Below, one piece after another: positions 1-8,623 of a stretch of DNA of 64,000 nucleotides. Position numbers and translations under genes: made by a program. The notes beneath the pieces were generated by a model that was given only the letters and a program-made list of their open reading frames with translations, did not search any database and was not told the origin of the DNA. Source of the stretch: an uncultured Alphaproteobacteria bacterium (lineage in GTDB: Bacteria; Pseudomonadota; Alphaproteobacteria; Rs-D84); the NCBI GenBank assembly GCA_947367055.1, contig CANBCI010000001.1, positions 186,001 through 250,000 on the forward strand. The letters run 5' to 3'. Position 1 is the first letter of the stretch. Each line of letters starts with the position of its first letter.

Positions 1-1
1 C

Positions 2-577
2 GTTTTTGTACGAAACATTTCAATTTCAGCCGACGCCCCGGGCAAGGATTTATCCGCCCTGGCGGCCAGCGCGGCCATTGCGCCGGGAACACGCACGTAT
101 GCGGTCGACTTAAATTCGCTGGCGGCGCGCATCGGGGCGGTGCCCGGTGTCCGTGCGGTGGCGGTGCGGCGGCTGGCAAACGGGAATCTTTCGGTGCATG
201 TAAAACTGCATCATGTTGTCGCGCAATGGACGGACGGCGAAAAATTTTTCCCACTGTCCGTGGACGGAACAATTGTCAACACCCCGGAACAGACACGTGA
301 CAACGGCGGCATTTTGTTCCGCGGCGAGCTGCCCCGGGATGTTTCGCGCATAACAAACGCGGTTCAACGCATCGCCGGCGACATTGACTATATGGAATGG
401 ATTGAAAACCGGCGCTGGAATCTGGTGACGCGCGGCGGCATAACGGTGATGCTGCCGGAAAAGGGTGCGGCGGACGCAATCGGCACGTTGATTGTAATGA
501 ACGCTAACCACGGAATTTTGAACAAGCAAATCAGCGTCATTGACATGCGCGACGGCGCACGCATTCTGGTAAAATAA
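2..577 (+). CDS. ftsQ: Cell division protein FtsQ (5' truncated by window edge)
   Basis: The reading frame is open from base 2, so the N-terminus (cytoplasmic tail, membrane segment and start of POTRA) lies outside the window. What remains matches the periplasmic part of FtsQ: a POTRA-like stretch around PGVRAVAVRRLANGNLSVHV, then WTDGEKFFPLSVDGTI, and the C-terminal beta segment RRWNLVTRGGITVMLPE ending in VIDMRDGARILVK. FtsQ is a bitopic divisome protein that links FtsB/FtsL to the early ring. The next gene, ftsA, starts 7 nt after the stop, the usual ftsQ-ftsA order. Family assignment rests on these motifs and on the neighbour. Confidence 0.88.
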   Translation, partial: VFVRNISISADAPGKDLSALAASAAIAPGTRTYAVDLNSLAARIGAVPGVRAVAVRRLANGNLSVHVKLHHVVAQWTDGEKFFPLSVDGTIVNTPEQTRDNGGILFRGELPRDVSRITNAVQRIAGDIDYMEWIENRRWNLVTRGGITVMLPEKGAADAIGTLIVMNANHGILNKQISVIDMRDGARILVK

Positions 578-584
578 AAACAAA

Positions 585-2366
585 ATGAACCTGTTTGATT
601 CATCTTTTCTGTGTCTTGACATCGGGACGGGTGGCGTTCGCGGAATTGCGCACCGCATAAAATCAGGCCAGATTGACAAATCCGCGGTGTTCTCAATCCA
701 AAGCCAGGATACGGCATTCGCCCTGATGTCGGTCGTGGACGAACTGGAACATCAGCTGGGCGTTCATTTTGATTCGGCATTCGTCACCGGAAACTTTGGG
801 CCCGCCGCATTCGACATATCGCTAAAAAGCATGCGCTGGTCCGGGGAACATAAAATAAGCCCCACCGACATTAAAATACTGGCTTCACAGATAACGCCGC
901 CGGACGGTTTTTTCCCGATGCACATAATACCGTTGCGCTATGACACGGCCACGGCGCGAAACATGGACACCCCGGTTGGGCACACGGACCGGCAACTGGC
1001 GTCAATATTTTCATCAATATCATACGCGCGCGCGCGACTGGACAAAATACAGGCGGCCTTGCGCCGCGCACATATCCAGGCCAACGGATTCTATGACCCG
1101 CAATTTTTAATGAACGCGACAATGCGTCAAAAAAAGCAAATCGCAATGTTCATTGATTTTGGAAACGAATTCGTATCGGCATCCATTTGGACGGACCGCG
1201 GTCCCGTATGGTTTGAAAAATTTCCAAACGGGGGCGGGGAAATCACGGCCGCAATTTCGGAAAAAATGCACATATCCCCGGCCGAGGCCGCCCGCATCAA
1301 GCACGCCAGCATCAGCATGATTCCACGCGAAATGGACCGGTTTACGCCGGCCGATACCGCGTACGAATTTTCACGCGCGGACATTTGCGAAATTGCGGTG
1401 CCATATATAACAAATGCAATCGCCGCCATACGCAACGCGGCCGGCGGTATGCTGGAAAAGTACAAACCGTCAATGATAACAATATGCGGCGGCGGCGCGG
1501 AAATTGACGGCATTTCGGACGCAATTGAAAGCGCCTTTGGCATACAGGTCAATGTCGCCCAAACGGACGCTGTTGTCCGTGCATTGTCAAATTACATATG
1601 GGACTGCGAAGACGCACACCGCAACGCCTATGCGGCAAGACGTGAAAGATTTGCGCGTTACAAAGAAAAAATGTCAAAATTATTTCACCGCCGTCGCACA
1701 AAAAAACGCGCGCGTTTTATCCCGATTATGCCCAGCACGCTGTGCTTTAACATGAAAAGCCCGGCAACATATTCCCTGTTCCAATCGGGCGGCATATCCA
1801 TGATTCATGTGGACATAATGGACGGCCTGTACGTCAACCGCATTGCGGGCGGAATTGAAGAGCTGAAATACATCCGGTCGCACACGCGCGCATACCTGCA
1901 TGTTCATCTGATGACCGAAAGCCCCGGCGTCTGGGCGGCGGACGCGGTTGCGGCGGGCGCCAACACGGTAATATTGTCGACAAACACATCAGGGCTGCGC
2001 GCGGCGTTGCGCGCCGTGCGGGCGGCGGGCCGACGGGCCGGTGTCGCACTGAATCCGGATTCACCGGTGTCATTGCTAAAACCGATTTTGCGCGATGTGG
2101 ATGAAATAATGGTGATGACGGTCGCCCCCGGTGCGGCCGGCCAGGCGTTTCACCCGGAATGTCTGCATAAAATATCCGTACTGGCGGCGGCGCGCAAAAA
2201 ATACGGATTAAAATTCACAATATCCGTCGACGGCGGAATAAACGACAAAACGGCCCCCCTGTGCTGGGACGCGGGGGCGGACCTGCTGGTCAGCGGATCA
2301 TACCTGGCGCGCAGTGCCGATTTCCCGCTTGCGGTGCAAAGTTTGTTAAAGAAAGGCAATGATTAA
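585..2366 (+). CDS. ftsA: FtsA fused to ribulose-phosphate 3-epimerase
   Basis: One uninterrupted 593-residue frame carries two complete-looking proteins. Residues 1 to about 360 are FtsA, the actin-like anchor of FtsZ: phosphate-1 LDIGTGGVRG, the 1C-domain MHIIPLRYD, phosphate-2 FIDFGNEFVSA, and the adenosine motif ITICGGGAEIDG. A basic, possibly amphipathic segment (RRERFARYKEKMSKLFHRRR) sits where FtsA's membrane-targeting helix is expected. From about residue 378 the chain is a whole RPE (Rpe) TIM barrel of about 216 residues. It has HVDIMDG, HVHLM and SVDGG, which supply the family's two histidines and two aspartates; the usual VNPG loop reads VAPG. RPE interconverts ribulose-5-P and xylulose-5-P. 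No Shine-Dalgarno precedes an internal ATG in the linker. ftsZ does not follow; a terminator does. A chimera from assembly cannot be excluded but no frame break is seen. Confidence 0.87.
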   Translation: MNLFDSSFLCLDIGTGGVRGIAHRIKSGQIDKSAVFSIQSQDTAFALMSVVDELEHQLGVHFDSAFVTGNFGPAAFDISLKSMRWSGEHKISPTDIKILASQITPPDGFFPMHIIPLRYDTATARNMDTPVGHTDRQLASIFSSISYARARLDKIQAALRRAHIQANGFYDPQFLMNATMRQKKQIAMFIDFGNEFVSASIWTDRGPVWFEKFPNGGGEITAAISEKMHISPAEAARIKHASISMIPREMDRFTPADTAYEFSRADICEIAVPYITNAIAAIRNAAGGMLEKYKPSMITICGGGAEIDGISDAIESAFGIQVNVAQTDAVVRALSNYIWDCEDAHRNAYAARRERFARYKEKMSKLFHRRRTKKRARFIPIMPSTLCFNMKSPATYSLFQSGGISMIHVDIMDGLYVNRIAGGIEELKYIRSHTRAYLHVHLMTESPGVWAADAVAAGANTVILSTNTSGLRAALRAVRAAGRRAGVALNPDSPVSLLKPILRDVDEIMVMTVAPGAAGQAFHPECLHKISVLAAARKKYGLKFTISVDGGINDKTAPLCWDAGADLLVSGSYLARSADFPLAVQSLLKKGND

Positions 2367-2394
2367 AAATCCCGGGTAAACCCGGGATTTTTTT
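2366..2394. terminator. Bidirectional intrinsic terminator
   Basis: A stem AATCCCGGG/CCCGGGATT with a TAAA loop is followed by a T run on the plus strand and, read backwards, by TTTTTAATC on the minus strand. It closes the ftsQ-ftsA/rpe unit and could also end minus-strand transcripts coming from tsaE. Confidence 0.85.
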
Positions 2395-2575
2395 CGAACA
2401 ATGCTCTTTTCTGAATTAAAATGAATCCATAGGGATGTGGGTTCGGGACTATAAAAAGCCCTCGACGGCAGTGCTCGCATGCGTTATTTATCCGCACGGT
2501 TGCTTTCGCAACAAAAGCACTATGCGCCATATTTAATAAAAATATAACAAGTACCTTTTCCCATGAAAAAATCCC
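2395..2575 (-). ncRNA. Candidate structured RNA in the ftsA/tsaE convergent gap
   Basis: This gap between convergent genes is long for the window. On the minus strand it can fold into a multibranch element: an outer stem AGTGCT/AGCACT (2470-2521) enclosing GTTGC-GAAA-GCAAC, which has a GNRA tetraloop, and a second helix GTGCG/CGCAT. The bidirectional terminator at 2366-2394 would supply a 3' end. No promoter with a good -35 was found, and no known RNA family is recognised. The minus-frame ORF reported over it (2363-2677) overlaps tsaE and looks accidental. It may equally be a tsaE 3' UTR. Confidence 0.25.
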
Positions 2576-2579
2576 CGCA

Positions 2580-2975
2580 CTATGACACGATAATTTTGCG
2601 ACCGTCATCATGCGTGGTGATATAAATGTGTATCGTGTCGGCCGGCAACATATCCGCCGCAATTTCCGGCCATTCAATCAGGGTTATGTCATTGCGCATC
2701 GCATGCGCCAGGCCGATTTCAACCAATTCCGACGGGTCTTCAACCCGGTACAAGTCAAAGTGCGAAATTCCGTCATACGATTGCACGATTGTAAATGTCG
2801 GGCTGGGGACAACCGTATCCTTACCGCGCAGCGTTTGAATTATCGTGCGCGCGATTTCAGATTTTCCCATTCCCAAATCCCCGTGCAGTGCAACAACCGC
2901 CGGCGCGGACAGACGCCCCGCAAAATCCGCCGCAAATCGCCGCGTTTGTTCCAGATTTTCGGTTATTATTTCCAT
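2580..2975 (-). CDS. tsaE: tRNA threonylcarbamoyladenosine biosynthesis ATPase TsaE
   Basis: This 131-residue protein is a small P-loop ATPase that works with TsaB and TsaD to make t6A37 in ANN-decoding tRNAs. Visible motifs are Walker A GDLGMGKS near residue 33 (usually GDLGAGKT), PSPTFTIVQSY, HFDLYRVEDPSEL and the Walker-B-like ITLIEWPE. Length is normal for the family (about 130-160). GGGCGAG lies just before the ATG, and TATAAA sits 9 nt upstream. It is divergent from the small secreted protein at 3059. Confidence 0.93.
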   Translation of the reverse strand: MEIITENLEQTRRFAADFAGRLSAPAVVALHGDLGMGKSEIARTIIQTLRGKDTVVPSPTFTIVQSYDGISHFDLYRVEDPSELVEIGLAHAMRNDITLIEWPEIAADMLPADTIHIYITTHDDGRKIIVS

Positions 2976-2991
2976 TTCTCGCCCTTTATAC

Positions 2992-3020
2992 TTGACTTTT
3001 TTTTTTTTTGTATGTATAAT
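2992..3020 (+). promoter_or_regulatory. Strong sigma70-type promoter for the 3059 gene
   Basis: TTGACT (2992-2997), a 17-bp spacer containing a long T tract, then TATAAT (3015-3020). A start near 3027 gives a leader of about 30 nt with AAAGGAGG before the ATG. This is one of the best consensus promoters in the window. Confidence 0.75.
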
Positions 3021-3058
3021 ATATTATATATTTGTAAATGTAACAAAGGAGGAAATAA

Positions 3059-3583
3059 ATGGCAAACAATAAATTAAAAAAAGCCGCCCTGATGGCGGGA
3101 ATAAGCGCGGCATCAATGTTGCCGCTGAAATCATCGGCACAGGCACCAGTTAAAGATAAACAGGAAAATAAAATTGAAATATCGGTCAATCCCGACAAAA
3201 TACGCGGCGATATTCAATTGCTGCAAACAGATTCAACAAATATTGCGCGATTTGAAAATCTTTCCGACAGATATATTGCGACCAGCATTAAATACCTCAA
3301 GAACAATTCACAAGCACTGGAGGCGGGCAAAAAATTACTTGAGACAATGCATCATGCGTACGCAAGCGGTAATTTAAGCAAGGAAATTTATGATGAATTT
3401 ACACAATTCTTTATTAAATTTGCTGTTATGTCCGAATCAAACCAGGAATTAAACAAAAACGTCATTGAATTTTTGAATATGGGCGTCGCCACAAACACCG
3501 ATGCCAAAGCCATGGAAGATATAAATAATAAATTGGCACAACAACGAATGCTGCTGAAACTTATCGAAGAAAACACCAAATAA
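3059..3583 (+). CDS. Small exported protein of unknown function
   Basis: I do not recognise this 174-residue protein. The N-terminus is a clear Sec signal peptide (MANNKLKKAALMAGISAASMLPLKSSAQA, cleavage expected after SAQA). The mature part is helical and polar, with likely coiled-coil stretches and no cysteines, ending in a short helix (NNKLAQQRMLLKLIEENTK). It has an excellent ribosome binding site (AAAGGAGGAAATAA) and its own near-consensus promoter, so high expression is likely. It stands alone between tsaE and uvrB, closed by a terminator. Confidence 0.8.
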   Translation: MANNKLKKAALMAGISAASMLPLKSSAQAPVKDKQENKIEISVNPDKIRGDIQLLQTDSTNIARFENLSDRYIATSIKYLKNNSQALEAGKKLLETMHHAYASGNLSKEIYDEFTQFFIKFAVMSESNQELNKNVIEFLNMGVATNTDAKAMEDINNKLAQQRMLLKLIEENTK

Positions 3584-3590
3584 ACGCAAT

Positions 3591-3625
3591 AAAAATAACC
3601 GGCACCATGTGTGCCGGTTATAGTT
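3591..3625. terminator. Intrinsic terminator between the secreted protein and uvrB
   Basis: Stem AACCGGCAC/GTGCCGGTT with loop ATGT, flanked by AAAAAT upstream and TATAGTTT downstream. It sits between convergent genes and probably serves both, better on the minus strand, where the T run is clearer. Confidence 0.7.
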
Positions 3626-3630
3626 TCCCC

Positions 3631-5622
3631 TTATTCCAGCAGCAGCAAATCATCCTCTAACTTATGTATCGCGTCACGCAGTTCGGCGGCCGTTTCAAAT
3701 TCCAAATCTTCGGCCGCACGGCGCATCTTTTTTTGCAGGTCCTTGATTTCCTTTCTGATTGACGCCGCATCCATAACGCCGCCCGATTTGTCGTAGACAA
3801 AGCGGCGCTTTTTATCGGTCTTTTCATCTTTGTCACCAACCTCGGCAAAGACTGCCTTGGAAACGGTTTTCGGCGTAATGCCGTGCGCCGCATTGTACGC
3901 CATTTGTTTTTCGCGGCGGCGCGCCGTTTCATCCAGCGCAGCGCGCATGGAATCGGTTATGTGATCGGCATACAGTATCACGCGCCCGTTCGCGTTTCGC
4001 GCCGCGCGCCCGATTGTCTGGATAAGCGACCGCGTCGAACGCAGGAAACCCTCCTTGTCCGCATCCATAATCGCAACCAGTTCGCATTCGGGAACATCCA
4101 ACCCTTCGCGCAGCAAGTTGATTCCGACCAAAACGTCAAACTTGCCCAACCTTAAATCACGCAGCAGTTCTATACGTTCCAATGTTTCTATGTCACTGTG
4201 CAGGTATCTGGCGCGCACACCGTTTTCATTGAAATAATCGGTCAACTGCTCCGCCATTTTTTTGGTCAGCGTCGTCACCAGCACGCGCCCTTTTATCCCC
4301 TTTACCTCTGCCAGCAGGTCGTCCACCTGATGTTCGGTGGGCCTTATCTCGCACACGGGGTCCAGTAGGCCCGTCGGCCGTATAACCTGTTCGGAAACAA
4401 TGCCGCCGGACTGTTCCAGTTCCCATGATGCGGGCGTTGCCGACACAAACACGGTCTGCGGACGCAATGCGTCCCATTCCTCAAATGTCAGCGGCCGGTT
4501 GTCAACACACGCCGGCAGGCGGAATCCGTATTGCGACAAGGTTTCCTTGCGCGCGCGGTCGCCACGGCTCATTGCGCCGATTTGCGGAACGGTCACATGG
4601 CTTTCGTCTATAAACAGAACCGCATTGCGCGGCAAGTATTCAAACAATGTCGGCGGCGGCTGTCCCGGGGCGCGGCCCGACAAATAACGCGAATAGTTTT
4701 CAATCCCGCGGCATGTGCCGGTTGATTCCATCATTTCAATATCAAAATTCACGCGTTCGCGCAGGCGCTGTTCCTCTATGTACTTCATGTTTTCATGAAA
4801 GTATTTCAACCGTTCATCCAAATCATCACGTATTTGACCGATTGCCTGCAAAATACTTGGCATCGGGGTCGCATAGTGCGTGTTCGGGTATATCGCAATG
4901 CGGTCAAGTTTATGCAGTTTTGCCCCGGTCAACGTGTCGAATTCCCAGATGTCCTCTATCTCGTCACCAAAGAACGATATTTTCCAGGCCCGGTCCTGGG
5001 AATGCGACGGGAACACATCAAGCGTGTCACCGCGCACACGAAAATCGCCGCGTTCAAACGCAGTATCGTTCCGCTTGTACTGAATATCGACCAATGCACG
5101 CATCACATCCTTCTGGCCGATTTTGTCCCCGGAATTCAAGACCAGTTTCATTCCCGAATACTGTTCCGGCGACCCCATACCATAAATGGATGATACGGAT
5201 GACACGACGACTACATCCTTTTCCTCCAGCATGGCGCGCGTGGCACTGTGGCGCATGCGGTCCAACTGTTCGTTTATGGACGCGTCCTTGTCGATATATG
5301 TATCGGTGGTCGGCATGTATGCCTCCGGCTGATAATAATCGTAATACGACACAAAATATTCGACATGGTTGTTCGGAAAGAATGATTTCATTTCCGTATA
5401 CAACTGCGCCGCCAGAATTTTGTTCGGCGCCATAATCAGCGCGGGCCGCCCCAGTTCTGCGATAACATTGGCCATGGTGAACGTCTTGCCCGAACCCGTC
5501 ACCCCCAGCAACACCTGCGAACGGCGACCGTCGTTTATCCCCGCCACCAGTTCGGATATGGCCGTCGGCTGGTCGCCCATGGGTTTGTAATCACTCTGAA
5601 GATCAAAGATTTTTTTATTCAC
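3631..5622 (-). CDS. uvrB: Excinuclease ABC subunit B
   Basis: UvrB is the damage-verification helicase of nucleotide excision repair, loaded by UvrA and partnered by UvrC. The 663 residues show Walker [15 protein letters not shown] near residue 40, the beta-hairpin region [27 protein letters not shown], the [15 protein letters not shown] helicase motif, QTIGRAARN, and a C-terminal UVR domain ([12 protein letters not shown]) that binds UvrC. The start codon is GTG. TATACT lies 7 nt upstream of it with no Shine-Dalgarno, suggesting a leaderless message. It is divergent from the AsmA-family gene. Confidence 0.97.
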   Translation of the reverse strand: MNKKIFDLQSDYKPMGDQPTAISELVAGINDGRRSQVLLGVTGSGKTFTMANVIAELGRPALIMAPNKILAAQLYTEMKSFFPNNHVEYFVSYYDYYQPEAYMPTTDTYIDKDASINEQLDRMRHSATRAMLEEKDVVVVSSVSSIYGMGSPEQYSGMKLVLNSGDKIGQKDVMRALVDIQYKRNDTAFERGDFRVRGDTLDVFPSHSQDRAWKISFFGDEIEDIWEFDTLTGAKLHKLDRIAIYPNTHYATPMPSILQAIGQIRDDLDERLKYFHENMKYIEEQRLRERVNFDIEMMESTGTCRGIENYSRYLSGRAPGQPPPTLFEYLPRNAVLFIDESHVTVPQIGAMSRGDRARKETLSQYGFRLPACVDNRPLTFEEWDALRPQTVFVSATPASWELEQSGGIVSEQVIRPTGLLDPVCEIRPTEHQVDDLLAEVKGIKGRVLVTTLTKKMAEQLTDYFNENGVRARYLHSDIETLERIELLRDLRLGKFDVLVGINLLREGLDVPECELVAIMDADKEGFLRSTRSLIQTIGRAARNANGRVILYADHITDSMRAALDETARRREKQMAYNAAHGITPKTVSKAVFAEVGDKDEKTDKKRRFVYDKSGGVMDAASIRKEIKDLQKKMRRAAEDLEFETAAELRDAIHKLEDDLLLLE

Positions 5623-5629
5623 AAGGTTT

Positions 5630-5657
5630 AGTATAATTCATTATAATCAAAATACAA
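5630..5657 (-). promoter_or_regulatory. Probable leaderless promoter of uvrB
   Basis: On the minus strand TTGTAT (5652-5657), a 16-bp spacer and TATACT (5630-5635) end 7 nt before the GTG start. Transcription would begin at or next to the start codon. No SOS box is obvious. Confidence 0.5.
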
Positions 5658-5669
5658 GAGGGAGAATAC

Positions 5670-8144
5670 ATGGCATTAAAACCTAGGTACAAGCGCAGAA
5701 TATTATGGACGGTTATTTCGGCAATCGGATTGCTGGCCGTGGCGGTTGTACTGGTGCCGCCCCTTATCACATTAAATTATATGAAACCTAAAATAGAGGC
5801 CGCAATCACGGCGCAAACGGGTGTCGCGGCAAAAATCGACGGGAATGTGCATTTCAGCCTGCTGGGGCGGGCAACAATCGTCGCACACGATGTTGTGATT
5901 CCAATGGGTACAATAAATTCCGCCGTGTTTGCCGTGCCGTTTTCATCCATATTTGACGCGGGTAACGCGACGCTGTCGGGCAATATCGTTATATACGGCG
6001 CAAACCTGCACATTGCGCGGTTGGAACCGCGGTCGTTCAATTACAATATTGAAATAAAAAATTCGCAGATAATGTTCATGGGCAAACCGTATTATATATT
6101 AAGCGGAACCGTTTCGGACGGAAAGTTCACCGGCCTTGTCCGCACAGACGACCATAAATACGAAATCGAATTTCAGGGCGACGCATTTCATGTGCGCAAC
6201 CGCGACAACGCGCTAAACCTGACCGGGTATTTGTTTTCGGACGGCGCGGCGCGCGGTAAAATCGCACTGGCGACCGATGACATAAACCGCTGGTTTGAAT
6301 TTGACACGCCACGCGTCGATCGCCCGATACAAATGACGGCAAACTTTGAATGGGACGGCGGCAACGGCGTTAAATTCCAAGACATACATGCAAATTCCTT
6401 TACCGGGAACATAGACTTAAACGCCGACGGGTCGCGGCGCGTGCAATTGGCGTCAAAAAACATGGACTTTGATTTTTCATTTCTGTTGAAACCGAACGAT
6501 GTCTTATACCGAACCGCATTTGATTTGGATTTTTACGGCGACATGAAATTGGGAACACGAAAAATTCATCATCTAAAAGTATTGGCAAACGGCGCCCGCG
6601 ATAAAATAGAAATCGGTGAAATAGTGGCGGACGATACAACAATATCGGGCGGATACATTGACGCAAATGGCGCACACAGCATTATGATACGCGCGCCGTA
6701 TGATGGGGCGACGGCGACATGCCTGTTTTCCGGGACGCCCGACAAATGGCACTGCGCTGAATTTTCATTTAATCGCATGACCGGCCGCATATCGGTTAAC
6801 GGCGACAGGTTTGATATATATGTATCGTCCCCAGAAAACACGCCCGGGGATGATGAAATCCACCGCATGGCGATGCGCTTTGGCAAACGCGGCACGGTTG
6901 AATTCAAATTCAACGACGCGGCCGGCCGCATGGAAATAAACGACAAAAAGATGTCGCGCGAATACACCTTTGCAAAAAATAAAAACATTGAATGGTTTGG
7001 CGGTGACTTGAAATTCATGCCGGAATTTATGCGGCGTGAGGCGGGCGATTTTACCTGGGCGGCCGACCAAATGCGTTTCAAACCGCAATCCGGACAGTGG
7101 ACGCTAGTTCTGCAGGGCGGCAAATTTATTATCCGCGGAAAAAACGCCAAAGACTGGCTGCCCGGCATTGATTTGCAGGCATTGAATGACCTGCCCTACG
7201 AAATATCGGGGACATATGCGGGCGGCGCGATTGACAATCTGAAAATAACAATCGCCGATCAGGAATTTTTTGGCACCGCAACGGCTGGCGCAATAACATT
7301 AAAAACAAACCTGCTGAATATGGACGCATTCGCAAGCCAGTCGTTCGTCGACAATTTCGAAGAATTGGAATTCACGGCGATGCATCCGCTGATGATACCT
7401 TTTGACATTGACACAAACATTTCTATTTCCGCGTCGCGCGTCATATACAACGGAAATGAATACAGCAACTTTGCGTATTCGCGTCGCGCGGACACCCAAA
7501 CATTTTCAATCACAGACAATGCGCGCGGCGGAATTTTGATGACTGTGCGCCGCGACAAAAACAAATATGACATTTCGGCCACACTGTCGCGTTTCAAAAT
7601 TGCCGGATTATTATTGAACAGCGCAATGCCGCTGAATGTGCGCGACACGCTGATTACGGGTGAAATTGAAATGACGACATCCGGCAAAATCGCGCACGAC
7701 ATAATTTACAACATGGCGGGCGATATTGACGCAACATTTGACGGCGGGATGATAACGGGACTTGGGGTCGACGGGTTTTATAAATCCGCCGAAAATGTGA
7801 CAAAACTGAACGCTGAATATGCATTGGCCGCGGCATTAACGGACGGCGAAACCGCACTAAAGAGCATGCGCGTCATCGGCCGATATAAAAACGGGAACTT
7901 TGAAACGACGCGTCCATTGGAAATATCAATGCGCCATTCGACGGCAACGGGCCAAATGCAGATTATGGACGGGCGCATGTCGGCTAGTCTACAAATCGTG
8001 ATGCGCGGCGTCGCGCCCGCGCCGTCGCCGATTGACCTGCAGATAAATCCAAACGGCACGCGCAATTATTCGCTGTCCCAGATAATGATGGATTTGGACA
8101 CGGGATACATGCGCGAATTTGTAAAAACGCACGGAAAGTTTTAA
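5670..8144 (+). CDS. AsmA family inner-membrane/periplasmic protein
   Basis: An 824-residue protein with one N-terminal membrane segment (about residues 11-33) and a long periplasmic body. AITAQTGVAAKIDGNVHFSLLGRATIVAHDV is the classic AsmA N-terminal signature. The region NMAGDIDATFDGGMITGLGVDGFYKSAENV through ALKSMRVIGRYKNGNF matches the AsmA C-terminal part. AsmA-like proteins are chorein/VPS13-like bridges implicated in phospholipid traffic to the outer membrane; that role is inferred here. The ribosome binding site is GAGGGAG. Stop codons of this gene and the convergent gene at 8141 overlap. Confidence 0.85.
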   Translation: MALKPRYKRRILWTVISAIGLLAVAVVLVPPLITLNYMKPKIEAAITAQTGVAAKIDGNVHFSLLGRATIVAHDVVIPMGTINSAVFAVPFSSIFDAGNATLSGNIVIYGANLHIARLEPRSFNYNIEIKNSQIMFMGKPYYILSGTVSDGKFTGLVRTDDHKYEIEFQGDAFHVRNRDNALNLTGYLFSDGAARGKIALATDDINRWFEFDTPRVDRPIQMTANFEWDGGNGVKFQDIHANSFTGNIDLNADGSRRVQLASKNMDFDFSFLLKPNDVLYRTAFDLDFYGDMKLGTRKIHHLKVLANGARDKIEIGEIVADDTTISGGYIDANGAHSIMIRAPYDGATATCLFSGTPDKWHCAEFSFNRMTGRISVNGDRFDIYVSSPENTPGDDEIHRMAMRFGKRGTVEFKFNDAAGRMEINDKKMSREYTFAKNKNIEWFGGDLKFMPEFMRREAGDFTWAADQMRFKPQSGQWTLVLQGGKFIIRGKNAKDWLPGIDLQALNDLPYEISGTYAGGAIDNLKITIADQEFFGTATAGAITLKTNLLNMDAFASQSFVDNFEELEFTAMHPLMIPFDIDTNISISASRVIYNGNEYSNFAYSRRADTQTFSITDNARGGILMTVRRDKNKYDISATLSRFKIAGLLLNSAMPLNVRDTLITGEIEMTTSGKIAHDIIYNMAGDIDATFDGGMITGLGVDGFYKSAENVTKLNAEYALAAALTDGETALKSMRVIGRYKNGNFETTRPLEISMRHSTATGQMQIMDGRMSASLQIVMRGVAPAPSPIDLQINPNGTRNYSLSQIMMDLDTGYMREFVKTHGKF

Positions 8145-8500
8145 CGCGACGAATCCTTGATTGCGTTGCGGAACGCATCGCGCGATATGACGCGCCCGGT
8201 GGCGTCGGCATAATACTTGTTCCGCCCAACCGTAATGCAATGAAATCCGCCCGCACAAAATTTTAATCCGCGCACCGAACGCAGCATGGTTTTTTCCGGC
8301 CCAATCAGGTCGGCGGTTTTCCCAAACAACAGACGCGAAATTCCGCGTATAAAGCCGTTGGCTGCATGCGGCGCGTAAAGGACGCCGCCGCGTTTTACCA
8401 ATCCATTCACGTCATATTTGCCCGCGGCCGATGTAATCGCCTCTGTCTGATACGGCGTTAAATTCATTGTGTCGCAAATTTTGTTTATGTCCGTTGTCAT
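8141..8500 (-). CDS. Unrecognised 119-residue protein
   Basis: No family is recognised. I chose the ATG at 8500 because GGGGGG lies about 6 nt before it and the promoter TATAAT is at 8531-8536; the longer start in the track (8593) lies upstream of that -10. The protein is soluble and basic, with KFCAGGFHCITVGRNKYYADATGRVI near the C-terminus, which could be a small beta module. It is downstream of aspS but separated by a terminator, so it is its own unit. Confidence 0.65.
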   Translation of the reverse strand: MTTDINKICDTMNLTPYQTEAITSAAGKYDVNGLVKRGGVLYAPHAANGFIRGISRLLFGKTADLIGPEKTMLRSVRGLKFCAGGFHCITVGRNKYYADATGRVISRDAFRNAIKDSSR

Positions 8501-8530
8501 GCGAAATCCCCCCATACGCTTTTTATAAAA

Positions 8531-8558
8531 ATTATATACGGAAAAAATTCTGTCGTAA
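8531..8558 (-). promoter_or_regulatory. Promoter for the 8141-8500 gene
   Basis: Minus-strand TATAAT (plus 8531-8536) with a weak TTACGA about 16 bp upstream, giving a leader of roughly 24 nt. Confidence 0.45.
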
Positions 8559-8576
8559 TAGGTATGATTTCCGAAT

Positions 8577-8606
8577 AAAAAAGGGGGCCGCAAATTGCGG
8601 CCCCGA
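8577..8606 (-). terminator. aspS intrinsic terminator
   Basis: Minus strand: GGGGCCGCAA-TTTGCGGCCCCC followed by a T run. It lies directly after the aspS stop codon. Confidence 0.85.
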
Positions 8607-8623
8607 ATAAACGCGCATGGGCG

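Noticed and set aside
2363-2677. 104-residue minus-strand ORF in the ftsA/tsaE gap
   Set aside because: Overlaps tsaE in another frame and ends inside the terminator; no ribosome binding site at a credible start.
4647-5435. 262-residue plus-strand ORF
   Set aside because: Antisense to uvrB, with atypical composition; a shadow frame.
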